Shown here: positions 33,863-42,182 of the stretch, one piece after another | Layout of the letters: each line of letters opens with the position of its first letter | Numbering within the stretch: position 1 is the stretch's first letter | Assembly: GCF_900107455.1 (NCBI RefSeq) | Contig: NZ_FNQB01000002.1 | Location: 124,001 to 188,000 of the forward strand | Length of the DNA stretch: 64,000 nucleotides | DNA from: Asanoa ishikariensis | GTDB taxonomy: Bacteria > Actinomycetota > Actinomycetes > Mycobacteriales > Micromonosporaceae | Reading direction: 5' to 3' | Notes under the pieces: generated by a model | The model's input: the letters and a program-made list of their open reading frames with translations, nothing else | Told to the model about the DNA's origin: nothing | Databases searched by the model: none | Program-made: the position numbers and the translations under genes

Positions 33863-34948
33863 CTAGCCTCCCGACGGCCTACCCCACGAACCCGGGCCGA
33901 ACGAGCCCAGGCTCCACGACGTCTCGCCCCACGACCGGGCCAGCAACCGGGTCAGGTGCGGGTCGAACGCGTCCCGCCAAGCGGTGAAGTGGTGCCCGTC
34001 GGGCACCTCGACCAGCTCCGCCGGATAGCCCTGCCGGGCCAAAGCGTCCGCCATCTCCCGGTTGTTGGCTAGGTTCTCCTCGACGGTGCCACAGGTGAGC
34101 CGAGTCGGCACAGGATGCGCGGCGAACGCGGACGCCACCACGGGCCCCGTGAACCGCGTGATCCGTTGGAAATAGCGGAAGCCGGACTCCTGCGGGTCCA
34201 GCTTCGGCCGGAAGAAACTGCCCGACTGAAGGAACAGCCCCGCGAACGCGGCCGGATAGCGGCGCTGGGCGTGCAGCATCGCCAGCCCGCCGAGGCTCGC
34301 ACCCATCCCGGTGAACCGGCCTTCGAAGCCGAGCTCACTGCGCAGCGCGTCCAGCACCGGGCCGGTGAGCGTCGCGGCATAGGCGTTGTTGGCGGAGTAC
34401 CAGTCGTCGCGTGCGCCGGGACCGAGCAGCACCAGATGGAACGGCGGCAGCGTGCCCGAGCCGACCATCGCCGCGGCGTAGTGGCCGAGGTCGCCCAGCT
34501 TGTCGAACTCGGGACCGTCGTGCGCGACCAGCACCCGGTCGCCGGCGCTCGGTGGCGACCAGGCCCGCACGGTGACCTCGGCGTCCAACGCCGGTGCCGG
34601 CACGGTCAGCTCACGCCACGTGCCACGGGCGCCGGGCAGGTCCAGCCAGATCGGCTCGACGTAGTCGGCGCGACGAAGCACCGACTTGTCGCCGAACGCG
34701 CCACCGACCCGCGCCGGGTTGGCCGGGTCGTTGACCCACTCCTCGCGGCCGTCGAGGTGGCGGAGCTTGAGTTGGTATTCGAGCCGCCACGCCGCCGGCG
34801 CCGGCACGTCCAGGAGCCAGGCCTGGTCGCGGTAGTCGAAATCCAGCCGGTCCGTGGGCAGGCCGGCATGCTGTGCCAGGCGTACGCCGGCCAGCCGGTG
34901 ATCCGGATCGGCGTAGCGGAACGTCAGCCGGCCGTCGACCCATCCCAT
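33863..34948 (-). CDS. enterochelin-esterase-like hydrolase
   Basis: 361 residues. N-terminal early-set domain (about 1-120) followed by an alpha/beta-hydrolase (about 130-345) with GMGASLGGLAML (Ser nucleophile) and EVPDGHHFTAWRDAF (catalytic His). This N-set plus hydrolase layout is that of Fes and related esterases; Fes releases iron from trilactone siderophores. No siderophore biosynthesis gene is in the window, so the substrate is open. First gene of the three-gene cassette. The C-tail is Ser/Gly/Trp-rich. Confidence 0.8.
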   Translation of the reverse strand: MGWVDGRLTFRYADPDHRLAGVRLAQHAGLPTDRLDFDYRDQAWLLDVPAPAAWRLEYQLKLRHLDGREEWVNDPANPARVGGAFGDKSVLRRADYVEPIWLDLPGARGTWRELTVPAPALDAEVTVRAWSPPSAGDRVLVAHDGPEFDKLGDLGHYAAAMVGSGTLPPFHLVLLGPGARDDWYSANNAYAATLTGPVLDALRSELGFEGRFTGMGASLGGLAMLHAQRRYPAAFAGLFLQSGSFFRPKLDPQESGFRYFQRITRFTGPVVASAFAAHPVPTRLTCGTVEENLANNREMADALARQGYPAELVEVPDGHHFTAWRDAFDPHLTRLLARSWGETSWSLGSFGPGSWGRPSGG

Positions 34949-34967
34949 CGGGGAACCTTAGCCCTGA

Positions 34968-36083
34968 TCACGGTCGCACCGCGAGGAAGATGAATGCGGC
35001 GAGCAGTGACAGGTGTACGCCGCCCTGCAGCGCGGTGGCTCGCCCCGGCACGACGGTCAGGATGCCGATCAGCACCGTGAGTGTGAGCAGCACGAGCTCG
35101 GTGGCCGGCAGACCAAGGGTGAGCGGCCCGTCGAGCCAGATCGACGCGATCGCGATCGCTGGGATGGTCAGTCCGATGCTGGCCATCGCCGACCCGTACG
35201 CGAGGTTGAGGCTGGTCTGGACCCGATCGCGCAATGCGGCCCGCACGGCGGCGAGCGTCTCCGGCAGCAGCACGAGCAGCGCGATGACCACGCCGACGAC
35301 GGTGGGCGGGAAGCCGGCCGCGGCCACGCCCTTCTCGATGGTCGGCGACACCGCCTTCGCGTCGCCGACCACCGCGACCAGCGCGACGACCAGCAGCGCG
35401 AGGCTGCCGAGCGCGGCCTTGGTGCTGGGTGGGTCGGCGTGTTCCTCGCTGTCGACGACGGTGCCGCTGGTGGTGATCGGCAGGAAGTAGTCGCGGTGCC
35501 GGACCGTCTGCACGGCGACGAACAGGCCGTAGAGGGCGAGCGAGGAGATGGCGGCGAAGGTGAGCTGGGAGGCGGAGAACTCCGGGCCGGGCTCACTGGT
35601 GGTGAAGGCCGGGAACACGAGGCTCAGCGTGGCCAGAGTGGCGACCGTGGCCAGTGCGCCGCCGGTGCCCTCCGGGTTGAACACCGCGACCCGCCGGCGC
35701 AGCGCGCCGACCAGCAGGCTGAGCCCGACGATCCCGTTACAAGTGATCATCACGGCGGCGAACACGGTGTCCCGCGCGAGGCTAGCGGTCTTCTCGGGCG
35801 TACCACTGATCATGAGCGTGACGATCAGGGCGACCTCGATGAAGGTGACCGCGACCGCCAGCACGAGAGAGCCAAAGGGCTCGCCGACCCGAGCGGCGAC
35901 CACCTCGGCGTGGTGCACAGCGGCGAGGACGGCGCCGGCCAGACAGATCGCCACCAGCGTGACGGCCCACCCCGGCAGGTCGCGGTTCCAGCTCAGGAAG
36001 AGCGCGACCAGGGCGATGATCGGCACACTGATTGTCCAGTTTGTCAGGTACGCGCGTCTGGTTGCTGCTGCTGCCATGCGCAC
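34968..36083 (-). CDS. Ca2+/H+ (Na+/H+) antiporter, ChaA-like
   Basis: 371 residues, about eleven TM helices. The two CaCA-family alpha repeats are seen: AVAVTFIEVALIVTLMISG (about residue 78-97) and ALLVLLPETLAAVRAAL (about 270), each with the conserved Glu in the cation path. Exports Ca2+ (and perhaps Na+/K+) in exchange for protons. Starts at GTG 36083 or ATG 36077. Same strand as the Fes cassette, 19 nt upstream of it. Confidence 0.88.
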   Translation of the reverse strand: MRMAAAATRRAYLTNWTISVPIIALVALFLSWNRDLPGWAVTLVAICLAGAVLAAVHHAEVVAARVGEPFGSLVLAVAVTFIEVALIVTLMISGTPEKTASLARDTVFAAVMITCNGIVGLSLLVGALRRRVAVFNPEGTGGALATVATLATLSLVFPAFTTSEPGPEFSASQLTFAAISSLALYGLFVAVQTVRHRDYFLPITTSGTVVDSEEHADPPSTKAALGSLALLVVALVAVVGDAKAVSPTIEKGVAAAGFPPTVVGVVIALLVLLPETLAAVRAALRDRVQTSLNLAYGSAMASIGLTIPAIAIASIWLDGPLTLGLPATELVLLTLTVLIGILTVVPGRATALQGGVHLSLLAAFIFLAVRP

Positions 36084-36106
36084 AAAGGTGCCAGACGCAG
36101 GGCCGA

Positions 36107-36925
36107 TCAGCCCATGGTCGCGCTTGGGGCAGGGCTTGGGGTGGGGCTTGGCTTTGGCCTGGTCAACATGCCGCCGATGAACTGGAACGCTTGCGGGACA
36201 ACGGATTTCCAGTAGTCCATGTCGTGCCCGCCGTCGCTGTAGCCGCCCGCGATCGGTGGCATGGGCAGCGCGAGTTGGAGGGCCTTGACGTCATCCAACA
36301 GCGGGTCGTCGAGCCCGCACCAGAGCCCGAGGGGCTGCGTGCGCAACCGGCCGACGCTCTGGAAGACGTCGTCGCCGCGGCTGACGGCGGGGGAGAAGGC
36401 GGCGACCCCCTTGGCGAAACCGCGGAAGGTCTCGGCCAGCCGCAGCCCGCCGGCGCCACCCATCGACCAACCCCAGATAGCGAGCCGACCGACGTCGAAG
36501 CCGCGCTCGGCACACCAGTTCGGGATCTCCTCGTACACCATCCGCTGCGGGTCGTCCCCGTCATGCGGCCGCCAACCGCGCCGCCCACCGTCGGCGCCGG
36601 CCAGCACGAACGGCGGACTGCCCTTCTCGACGGCCCGGGTGAGCGCGCGCCCGAACCCGAGACCGCGAAAATCATCAGGCCGCGTCGAGGCGCCGTGCAT
36701 GACGAGACAGATCGGCAGCCCTTTGCCGTCGCCGTGGCCTGCGGGAACGGCGGTGTAGAAGTCGATGGTCTTGCCCCGCGCGACCGATTCCTTCTTCTCG
36801 ACCCGCTCATCCCCGGCGGCGGCTTCGGGTTCGGTCGTCTGTGCGCTCGAGAGCCCGCCGACGGCGGCGACCCCGAGCCCGACAGCACCGACAATGGCCG
36901 CATTGAGCAACGTCCGACGTCTCAC
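36107..36925 (-). CDS. secreted alpha/beta hydrolase (esterase), Tat-type signal
   Basis: 272 residues. MRRRTLLNAAIVGAVGLGVA looks like a twin-arginine signal peptide (R-R-x-T-L-L). The mature part has VMHGAS (oxyanion region), GWSMGGAG with the Ser nucleophile (about residue 155) and DGGHDMDYWKS with the catalytic His, as in the esterase/mycolyltransferase-like hydrolase group. The C-terminus is a short Pro/Ser tail. Substrate unknown. It precedes chaA on the same strand with 23 nt between. Confidence 0.82.
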   Translation of the reverse strand: MRRRTLLNAAIVGAVGLGVAAVGGLSSAQTTEPEAAAGDERVEKKESVARGKTIDFYTAVPAGHGDGKGLPICLVMHGASTRPDDFRGLGFGRALTRAVEKGSPPFVLAGADGGRRGWRPHDGDDPQRMVYEEIPNWCAERGFDVGRLAIWGWSMGGAGGLRLAETFRGFAKGVAAFSPAVSRGDDVFQSVGRLRTQPLGLWCGLDDPLLDDVKALQLALPMPPIAGGYSDGGHDMDYWKSVVPQAFQFIGGMLTRPKPSPTPSPAPSATMG

Positions 36926-36968
36926 ACAGGAACAACGCCCCGCTCCAGTCGGCCGTTATGCACCAACT

Positions 36969-37298
36969 TCAGGTGGTTTCCAGAAACAGATCGAGCGCAC
37001 TGAACGCCTCAGGGTCGAACTCGTCAGTCCAGCCGTAGGGGAGCAAGGTCCGCCGCAGGACGTCGGTTGATCCCCGCAGCTCGTCGACGTCGGGATCGCT
37101 GATGACCACGACTGCCACCCGCGGATGACTGCGTCGAATGACTCCGGCAAGGTCGTCCCCGACGACCAGCGCGAGCGGAAGCCGCTTGCTGATCTGACAC
37201 ACAATGCGCCGGTCGACGACATGTACCCACTCTTCGTCGCCCGGCTCCCACTGGACGTGGAGGGACCGCTCGGCCGCGACACTCTCCGCGACCTGCAC
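36969..37298 (-). CDS. conserved-looking hypothetical protein next to an HNH nuclease
   Basis: Coding on the minus strand is supported by codon use and protein-like composition (for example QWEPGDEEWVHVVDRRIV, then LALVVGDDLAGVIRRSH). The only standard in-frame start near the 5' end is GTG 37296-37298, giving 109 residues, but readable sequence continues upstream to about 37355 (TLTVVLDQAEDPSGWDE), so the gene may be longer or its start damaged. No domain recognised. Divergent from and adjacent to the HNH nuclease. Confidence 0.55.
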   Translation of the reverse strand: MQVAESVAAERSLHVQWEPGDEEWVHVVDRRIVCQISKRLPLALVVGDDLAGVIRRSHPRVAVVVISDPDVDELRGSTDVLRRTLLPYGWTDEFDPEAFSALDLFLETT

Positions 37299-37382
37299 GG
37301 CCTGCCGCTCATCCCACCCGCTCGGGTCCTCCGCCTGATCAAGGACAACGGTTAGGGTGCGCTGACGGGAAGAGGAGGCCGG

Positions 37383-38396
37383 GTGCCGAGTGTCGCTGAC
37401 TATCTCGATGTGACCGTGCCGGCGGCTCGTGCCCAATGGCGTGCGATTCGGTTGCGGCGGCCGGTAGCCGGCGGACGCCAGGTCGATTTCACGCCTGTCG
37501 AGACTCTGCTCTGTCTGGCCGCCGGCCTGTTGGTCAACCGTCGGCGGTACGGAGGGAAGTCGGCGCATCGGGCCGAGGAGCCGCTGCCGACGCTGGCGCT
37601 GCTGTTCGCGCGGTCCAACGGCAGCCTGCTCGCCAAGATGGCCAACCTCGAAGGGAGTTGGCCCAACGGCGCCAAGCACGAGGTCGAGGTCGCAGCCGCG
37701 CTGTTGGCTGATCCTGAACGGCTCGTCGCGGTTTACCGACTGTTGCTCCGGGCCGCCCGTGCGGAAGGCCTGACCACCGACGACCTGCCTGACTTTCTCG
37801 GTCTCGAACCTGAGGACACTGCTTTCGTGCTGCTCGGGCAGGAGGAGCTCAGCCACGGCGAGATCGAGTCGGACGTGGCGCCTCTGGTGGGTACCTGGGC
37901 CGAGAAGCGCCCGGACGTGGCCACCACGACGACGGAGAAGCTGCTCGTCGCCGCCATCAGGGTCGGCCAGCACCAGTTCGCCACCAAGGTGTTGCGAAAC
38001 CATGGTCACCGATGCGCGTTCTGCGGTCTGCGGGTCGACGTCGACGGCGGCCGTGCCCCGCGGATGCTGGTCGCAAGTCACATCAAGCCATGGGCCAAGA
38101 GCACTGCGAGTGAGCGCCTTGACGTTCGGAACGGGTTGGCCGCCTGCCCCACGCATGACGCGGCCTTCGACACCGGGCTGCTCACCGTCAACGGCGGGTT
38201 GCGTATCCACGTCAAACCCGAGTTACGGCGACAGGTGAAAGAGAACGCGGTGGTGGCGGCCGCGTTCGGGTCGCCGCCGTTGGCCGAGAGGTTGCTCGTG
38301 CCGGACGGTGCGGTCACCCCGGGCGAGCGATATCTCGCCTACCACCACGAGAACATCTATCGGCTGGACCTTGGCTGGGCCAAGATATCGACCTAA
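37383..38396 (+). CDS. HNH endonuclease (HNH_2/PF13391 type)
   Basis: 337 residues from GTG 37383 after a GGAGG. The C-terminal half contains GHRCAFCGLRV (zinc Cys pair), LVASHIKPWAK (the catalytic SHIxPW of HNH_2) and RNGLAACPTHDAAFDTGLL (His motif), so the active site is complete. The N-terminal 200 residues are an unknown specificity domain. Proteins of this design are stand-alone restriction or DNA-damage nucleases. No methyltransferase is nearby. TTA codon near 38222. The unknown divergent gene may be a partner. Confidence 0.85.
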   Translation: MPSVADYLDVTVPAARAQWRAIRLRRPVAGGRQVDFTPVETLLCLAAGLLVNRRRYGGKSAHRAEEPLPTLALLFARSNGSLLAKMANLEGSWPNGAKHEVEVAAALLADPERLVAVYRLLLRAARAEGLTTDDLPDFLGLEPEDTAFVLLGQEELSHGEIESDVAPLVGTWAEKRPDVATTTTEKLLVAAIRVGQHQFATKVLRNHGHRCAFCGLRVDVDGGRAPRMLVASHIKPWAKSTASERLDVRNGLAACPTHDAAFDTGLLTVNGGLRIHVKPELRRQVKENAVVAAAFGSPPLAERLLVPDGAVTPGERYLAYHHENIYRLDLGWAKIST

Positions 38397-38528
38397 GCTG
38401 CTGCGTCGGGACGCGGGCGCCGCCAAGGTGAGTGGTGCGGGTTGTCCCTTGACTCGACCCTTCACCTGACCCTTGTCGGGAGCTTTGAGGGTTTGGCGCG
38501 CGTCTATGCGGCCCATAGTCTGCCGTCC

Positions 38529-41501
38529 ATGTTGGGCATCCCTCGTGCTGGGCGGCGCCGCTCGGCTGCCGTGCTGGTCGCTGCCGCGACCCTGTCCGCG
38601 TTCACCCTGACCAGCGCCTCCGCGCAGGCCGCACCGCCTGCGGTCGGCGCGGCGGGTGCGCCTACGCAGACGTACATCGTGCAGACGTCCGAGGCTCCGG
38701 CCGCCACCTACAACGGTGGTGTCGCGGGGTTGGCGCCCACCCGGGTCGCCGCGGGGGCCAAGCTCGACGGTTCCGCCAAGAACGTTCGGGCGTACCGGCA
38801 GCATCTTGCCCAGGCCAGGAATCGGGTGCTCGACCGCGCCGGGGTGAGTAGCGGCAAGGTCAAGTATGACTACACGCTGGTGTTCGCCGGGTTCTCCGCC
38901 GAGCTCACCGTGGCCGAGGCCGCGCGGCTCAAGAAGACGCCGGGCGTCGCCAACGTCTGGAAGAACGAGGTCGTGCATTCCGAGACGTTCACGACGCCGG
39001 CGTTTGTGGGGCTCGACGGGAAGAGTGGGGCCTGGCGCAAGGAGTTCGGCAGCCCCGAGCGGGCCGGCGAGGGAATGATCATCGGTGTCATCGACTCCGG
39101 CTTCTGGCCGGAGAACCCGAGTTTCGGGCCGCTGCCGACGCCGCGCAGGGACCAGAAGACGATCGACGCCAAGTGGCACGGCTCCTGTGACCCGGGCGTC
39201 GAGCGGCCGATCACCTGCAACAACAAGGTGATCGGTGCGCGCTGGTACGCGTCGGACGGGGAGATCTCCCACGCCAACGCGGGTGAGTTCGACTCGCCGC
39301 GCGACTACTACGGGCACGGTTCGCACACCGCCAGCACGGCGGGCGGCAACCACAACGTGACCGCGACCATCAACGGCGGCGTCGCCGGTGTCATCTCCGG
39401 CATGGCGCCCGCGGCCCGGTTGTCGATCTACAAGGTGCTGTACGCGAACAACGCCGGCACCCAGTCGACCGGCAACAGCACCGACATCGTCGCCGCGATC
39501 GAGCAGGCCGTCGCCGATGGTGTCGACGTCATCAACTACTCGATCGGCGACAGCCTCGACAGCTTCAGCGCTGTCGAGCTCGCCTTCCTCAACGCCGCCA
39601 ACGCCGGCGTGTTCGTCGCCACCTCGGCCGGCAACTCCGGTCCGGACGCGGCCACCGTCGACAACGGCATGCCGTGGACGACCACCGTCGCCGCCGGCAC
39701 CCACGACCGGTCGGCGACCAAGACCGTGACGCTCGGCAACGGGCAGGTCTTCCAGGGTGCCGGCACCGGGCCGGTCGCGGCGTCCGCGCCGATCGTCGAC
39801 GCTCGCACCAGCGGCGCCGCGGGCAGCACCGAGCAGTCCGCCGCGCAGTGCGTCAGCAACCCGCCGTCGCTCGACCCGGCCAAGGTGGCCGGCAAGATCG
39901 TGCTCTGCGAACGCGGCAACAACGCCCGGGTCGACAAGAGCCTCGCGGTCAAGAACGCGGGCGGTGTCGGCATGGTGCAGTTCAACCCGACGGCCAACTC
40001 GCTCAACGCCGACTTCCACGCGGTGCCGTCGATCCACGTCGACCAGACCGCGGGCGCGGCGATCAAGGCGTACATCGGCGCCGGAGGCAACCCGACCGCG
40101 ACGATCTCGGCCGCCAGCAACGCCAAGGTCCGCGCCCCGTTGGTGGCGACGTTCTCCAGCCGCGGCCCCGGCGCCTCCACCGGCGGCGACCTGCTCAAGC
40201 CCGACATCATGGCGCCCGGCGTCGACGTGGTCGCCGCGACCGGGCCCGAGAGCCACAACGGCAACCTCTGGGACACCAACAGCGGCACCTCGATGGCCAG
40301 TCCGCACATCGCCGGCATCGGCGCGCTGATCCTGGCCAAGCATCCGAACTGGTCGCCGATGATGGTCAAGTCGGCGCTGATGACCACGGCCGGCGTGCGC
40401 GACAACGAAGGCCAGCCGATCCAGGACCAGGCCGACGGCACCGACGCCAACCCGCTGGAGATGGGCGCCGGACAGGTCGCCGCCAACGAGGCGTTCGACC
40501 CGGGCCTGGTCTACGACTCGGGGATCACGCAGTGGCTCCAGTACGCGTGCGGCATCGGAGCGGACGTCGGTGACGCCTGTGACAGCGTCGGCTCGGTCGA
40601 CCCGAGCAACTTCAACAACCCGGCGCTCTCCGTCGGGGACCTGGCCCACAAGCAGACCCTGACCCGCACGGTGACCAACGTGAGCAAGCTGCCGGCGCTG
40701 TACTTGCCGACCGTGCAGGCACCGCCCGGCATCAAGGTCGACGTCTCGCCGAAGATCATCGCGCTGCTGCCGGGCAAGAAGCAGTCGTTCAAGGTGACGT
40801 TCACCCGTACCACCGCCGCCCTCGGTGAATGGTCCTTCGGCTCGCTGCGCTGGCGCGACCTGCTCGGCCACGACGTGCGCAGTGCGATCGCGATCCGGCC
40901 GGTGGCGGCCGCGGTGCGGCTCGAGCAGAGCGGGTCGGGCGCGTCGGGTCAGGTCGCGCTGCCGGTGACGCCCGGCTACACGGGCACGCTCGGTGCGTCA
41001 GGCCACGGGTTGCAGGCCGCCACCGTCGACCGGTGGACCCTGGCGCCCAACGAGGCCGTCACGGTCGATGTGACCGTGCCGGAGGGCACCAAGGTGGCCA
41101 GGTTCGCGACGTTCGACGCCGACTACCCGACCGGGACCGACATCGACCTCACCGTCTATCGGCTGAACCCCAGCGGCCCGCCGACGCAGGTCGGGCAGAG
41201 CGCCGGAGGCACCGCGGAAGAGTCGGTGACGCTGACCCAGCCCGGCACGTATGTGGTGGAAGTCGTCCTGTTCGCCGCATCGGGTCCGCTCGAAGTCAAG
41301 CACCACCGTTGGGCCGTACCGGCCGGCAACGCCGGCAACCTGACCGTCACTCCGCCCAGCCAACCGGTGACGGCCGGCGGAGCGGCCAGCGTCACGGCGG
41401 CGTGGAGCGGCCTGACGCCGGGCCAGCGGTATCTCGGCGTCATCGAGTACACCGACGGCACCACGACAGTGGGAAGCACCAACCTCTTCGTCGTGGCGTA
41501 A
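38529..41501 (+). CDS. secreted subtilisin-family serine protease with PA and Fn3-like domains
   Basis: 990 residues from ATG 38529. Signal peptide (1-34), inhibitor I9 propeptide (about 45-140), S8 catalytic domain split by a PA domain: Asp189 in VIDSG, His263 in GHGSHTAS, Ser588 in GTSMASPHIAG, all present. The PA insert is at about 375-510. After about 665 come an Fn3-like domain and a beta-sandwich C-terminal part. Architecture as in large actinobacterial and plant-type subtilases. Ribosome-binding site is weak. Followed by a strong hairpin terminator. Confidence 0.92.
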   Translation: MLGIPRAGRRRSAAVLVAAATLSAFTLTSASAQAAPPAVGAAGAPTQTYIVQTSEAPAATYNGGVAGLAPTRVAAGAKLDGSAKNVRAYRQHLAQARNRVLDRAGVSSGKVKYDYTLVFAGFSAELTVAEAARLKKTPGVANVWKNEVVHSETFTTPAFVGLDGKSGAWRKEFGSPERAGEGMIIGVIDSGFWPENPSFGPLPTPRRDQKTIDAKWHGSCDPGVERPITCNNKVIGARWYASDGEISHANAGEFDSPRDYYGHGSHTASTAGGNHNVTATINGGVAGVISGMAPAARLSIYKVLYANNAGTQSTGNSTDIVAAIEQAVADGVDVINYSIGDSLDSFSAVELAFLNAANAGVFVATSAGNSGPDAATVDNGMPWTTTVAAGTHDRSATKTVTLGNGQVFQGAGTGPVAASAPIVDARTSGAAGSTEQSAAQCVSNPPSLDPAKVAGKIVLCERGNNARVDKSLAVKNAGGVGMVQFNPTANSLNADFHAVPSIHVDQTAGAAIKAYIGAGGNPTATISAASNAKVRAPLVATFSSRGPGASTGGDLLKPDIMAPGVDVVAATGPESHNGNLWDTNSGTSMASPHIAGIGALILAKHPNWSPMMVKSALMTTAGVRDNEGQPIQDQADGTDANPLEMGAGQVAANEAFDPGLVYDSGITQWLQYACGIGADVGDACDSVGSVDPSNFNNPALSVGDLAHKQTLTRTVTNVSKLPALYLPTVQAPPGIKVDVSPKIIALLPGKKQSFKVTFTRTTAALGEWSFGSLRWRDLLGHDVRSAIAIRPVAAAVRLEQSGSGASGQVALPVTPGYTGTLGASGHGLQAATVDRWTLAPNEAVTVDVTVPEGTKVARFATFDADYPTGTDIDLTVYRLNPSGPPTQVGQSAGGTAEESVTLTQPGTYVVEVVLFAASGPLEVKHHRWAVPAGNAGNLTVTPPSQPVTAGGAASVTAAWSGLTPGQRYLGVIEYTDGTTTVGSTNLFVVA

Positions 41502-41512
41502 CCCAGGTTGAG

Positions 41513-41542
41513 GGGGCGTCCGCGATCTTTCGCGGGCGCCCC
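41513..41542 (+). terminator. intrinsic terminator after the subtilase gene
   Basis: GGGGCGTCCGCG (41513-41524) pairs with CGCGGGCGCCCC (41531-41542) with one mismatch and a 6-nt loop, followed by TTTC. It begins 12 nt after the TAA. Confidence 0.8.
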
Positions 41543-41666
41543 TTTCAGATCCGGACCATTTCCCGGGTTCGCCGTGGGCACGACCGTCGCTCCCGCCGGG
41601 GATCGCTCCGCTTCGCTGCGCTTGCCAGGTCCGCGGCTGGTCACCCGCGGGCGATACGGTTTTCCG

Positions 41667-42182
41667 ATGGCGCTGGACATCTCGATCGAGCACTCCGTCG
41701 ACATTGCGGAGGTCACTCACCTGATCAACCGGGTCTACGCCGACGCCGAGAAGGGCCTGTGGCAGCCCGGCACCGACCGCACGAACGTCGCTGAGGTGGC
41801 GGCGGTGGTTCAGGCCGGGGAGTTGGCCGTCGCGCGGCTTGACGGGGCCGTCGTCGGGGTCGTGCGGGTGCAGCGGCTGCCCGGCGGTGAGGGCGAGTTC
41901 GGGATGCTCGTCGCCAGCCCGGAACAGCGCGGCGTCGGCATCGGGCGGGAGCTGGTGGCGTTCGCCGAAGGGTGGGCGCGGGCGGCGGGCCTGAGAGTCA
42001 TGCAGCTCGAACTGCTCGTGCCGCGCGGCTGGACGCATCCGGTCAAGGAGTTCCTGCGGGAGTGGTACACCCGGCTCGGCTATCGCGAAGTCCGCCGCGA
42101 CCCGTTCGAGCTGGCGTACCCGGCGCTCCAACCCCAACTGGCCACGGACTGCGACTTCGTGGTCTACCACAAACCCCTTTAA
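41667..42182 (+). CDS. GNAT-family acetyltransferase
   Basis: 171 residues from ATG 41667. GNAT core: GELAVARLDGAVVGVVRV, FGMLVASPEQRGVGIGRELVAFAE (acetyl-CoA pyrophosphate loop RGVGIG) and LREWYTRLGYREVRRDPF. Substrate unknown. The stop overlaps that of the convergent EAL gene. Confidence 0.88.
   Translation: MALDISIEHSVDIAEVTHLINRVYADAEKGLWQPGTDRTNVAEVAAVVQAGELAVARLDGAVVGVVRVQRLPGGEGEFGMLVASPEQRGVGIGRELVAFAEGWARAAGLRVMQLELLVPRGWTHPVKEFLREWYTRLGYREVRRDPFELAYPALQPQLATDCDFVVYHKPL

Noticed and set aside
34968-36083. Prophage or mobile element boundary near the antiporter
   Set aside because: No integrase, tRNA gene, att-like repeats or composition shift in the flanks.
38223-40871. 882-codon minus-strand open frame over the subtilase
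   Set aside because: The plus strand has the full Asp/His/Ser triad with signal and PA domains; the antisense frame is meaningless.
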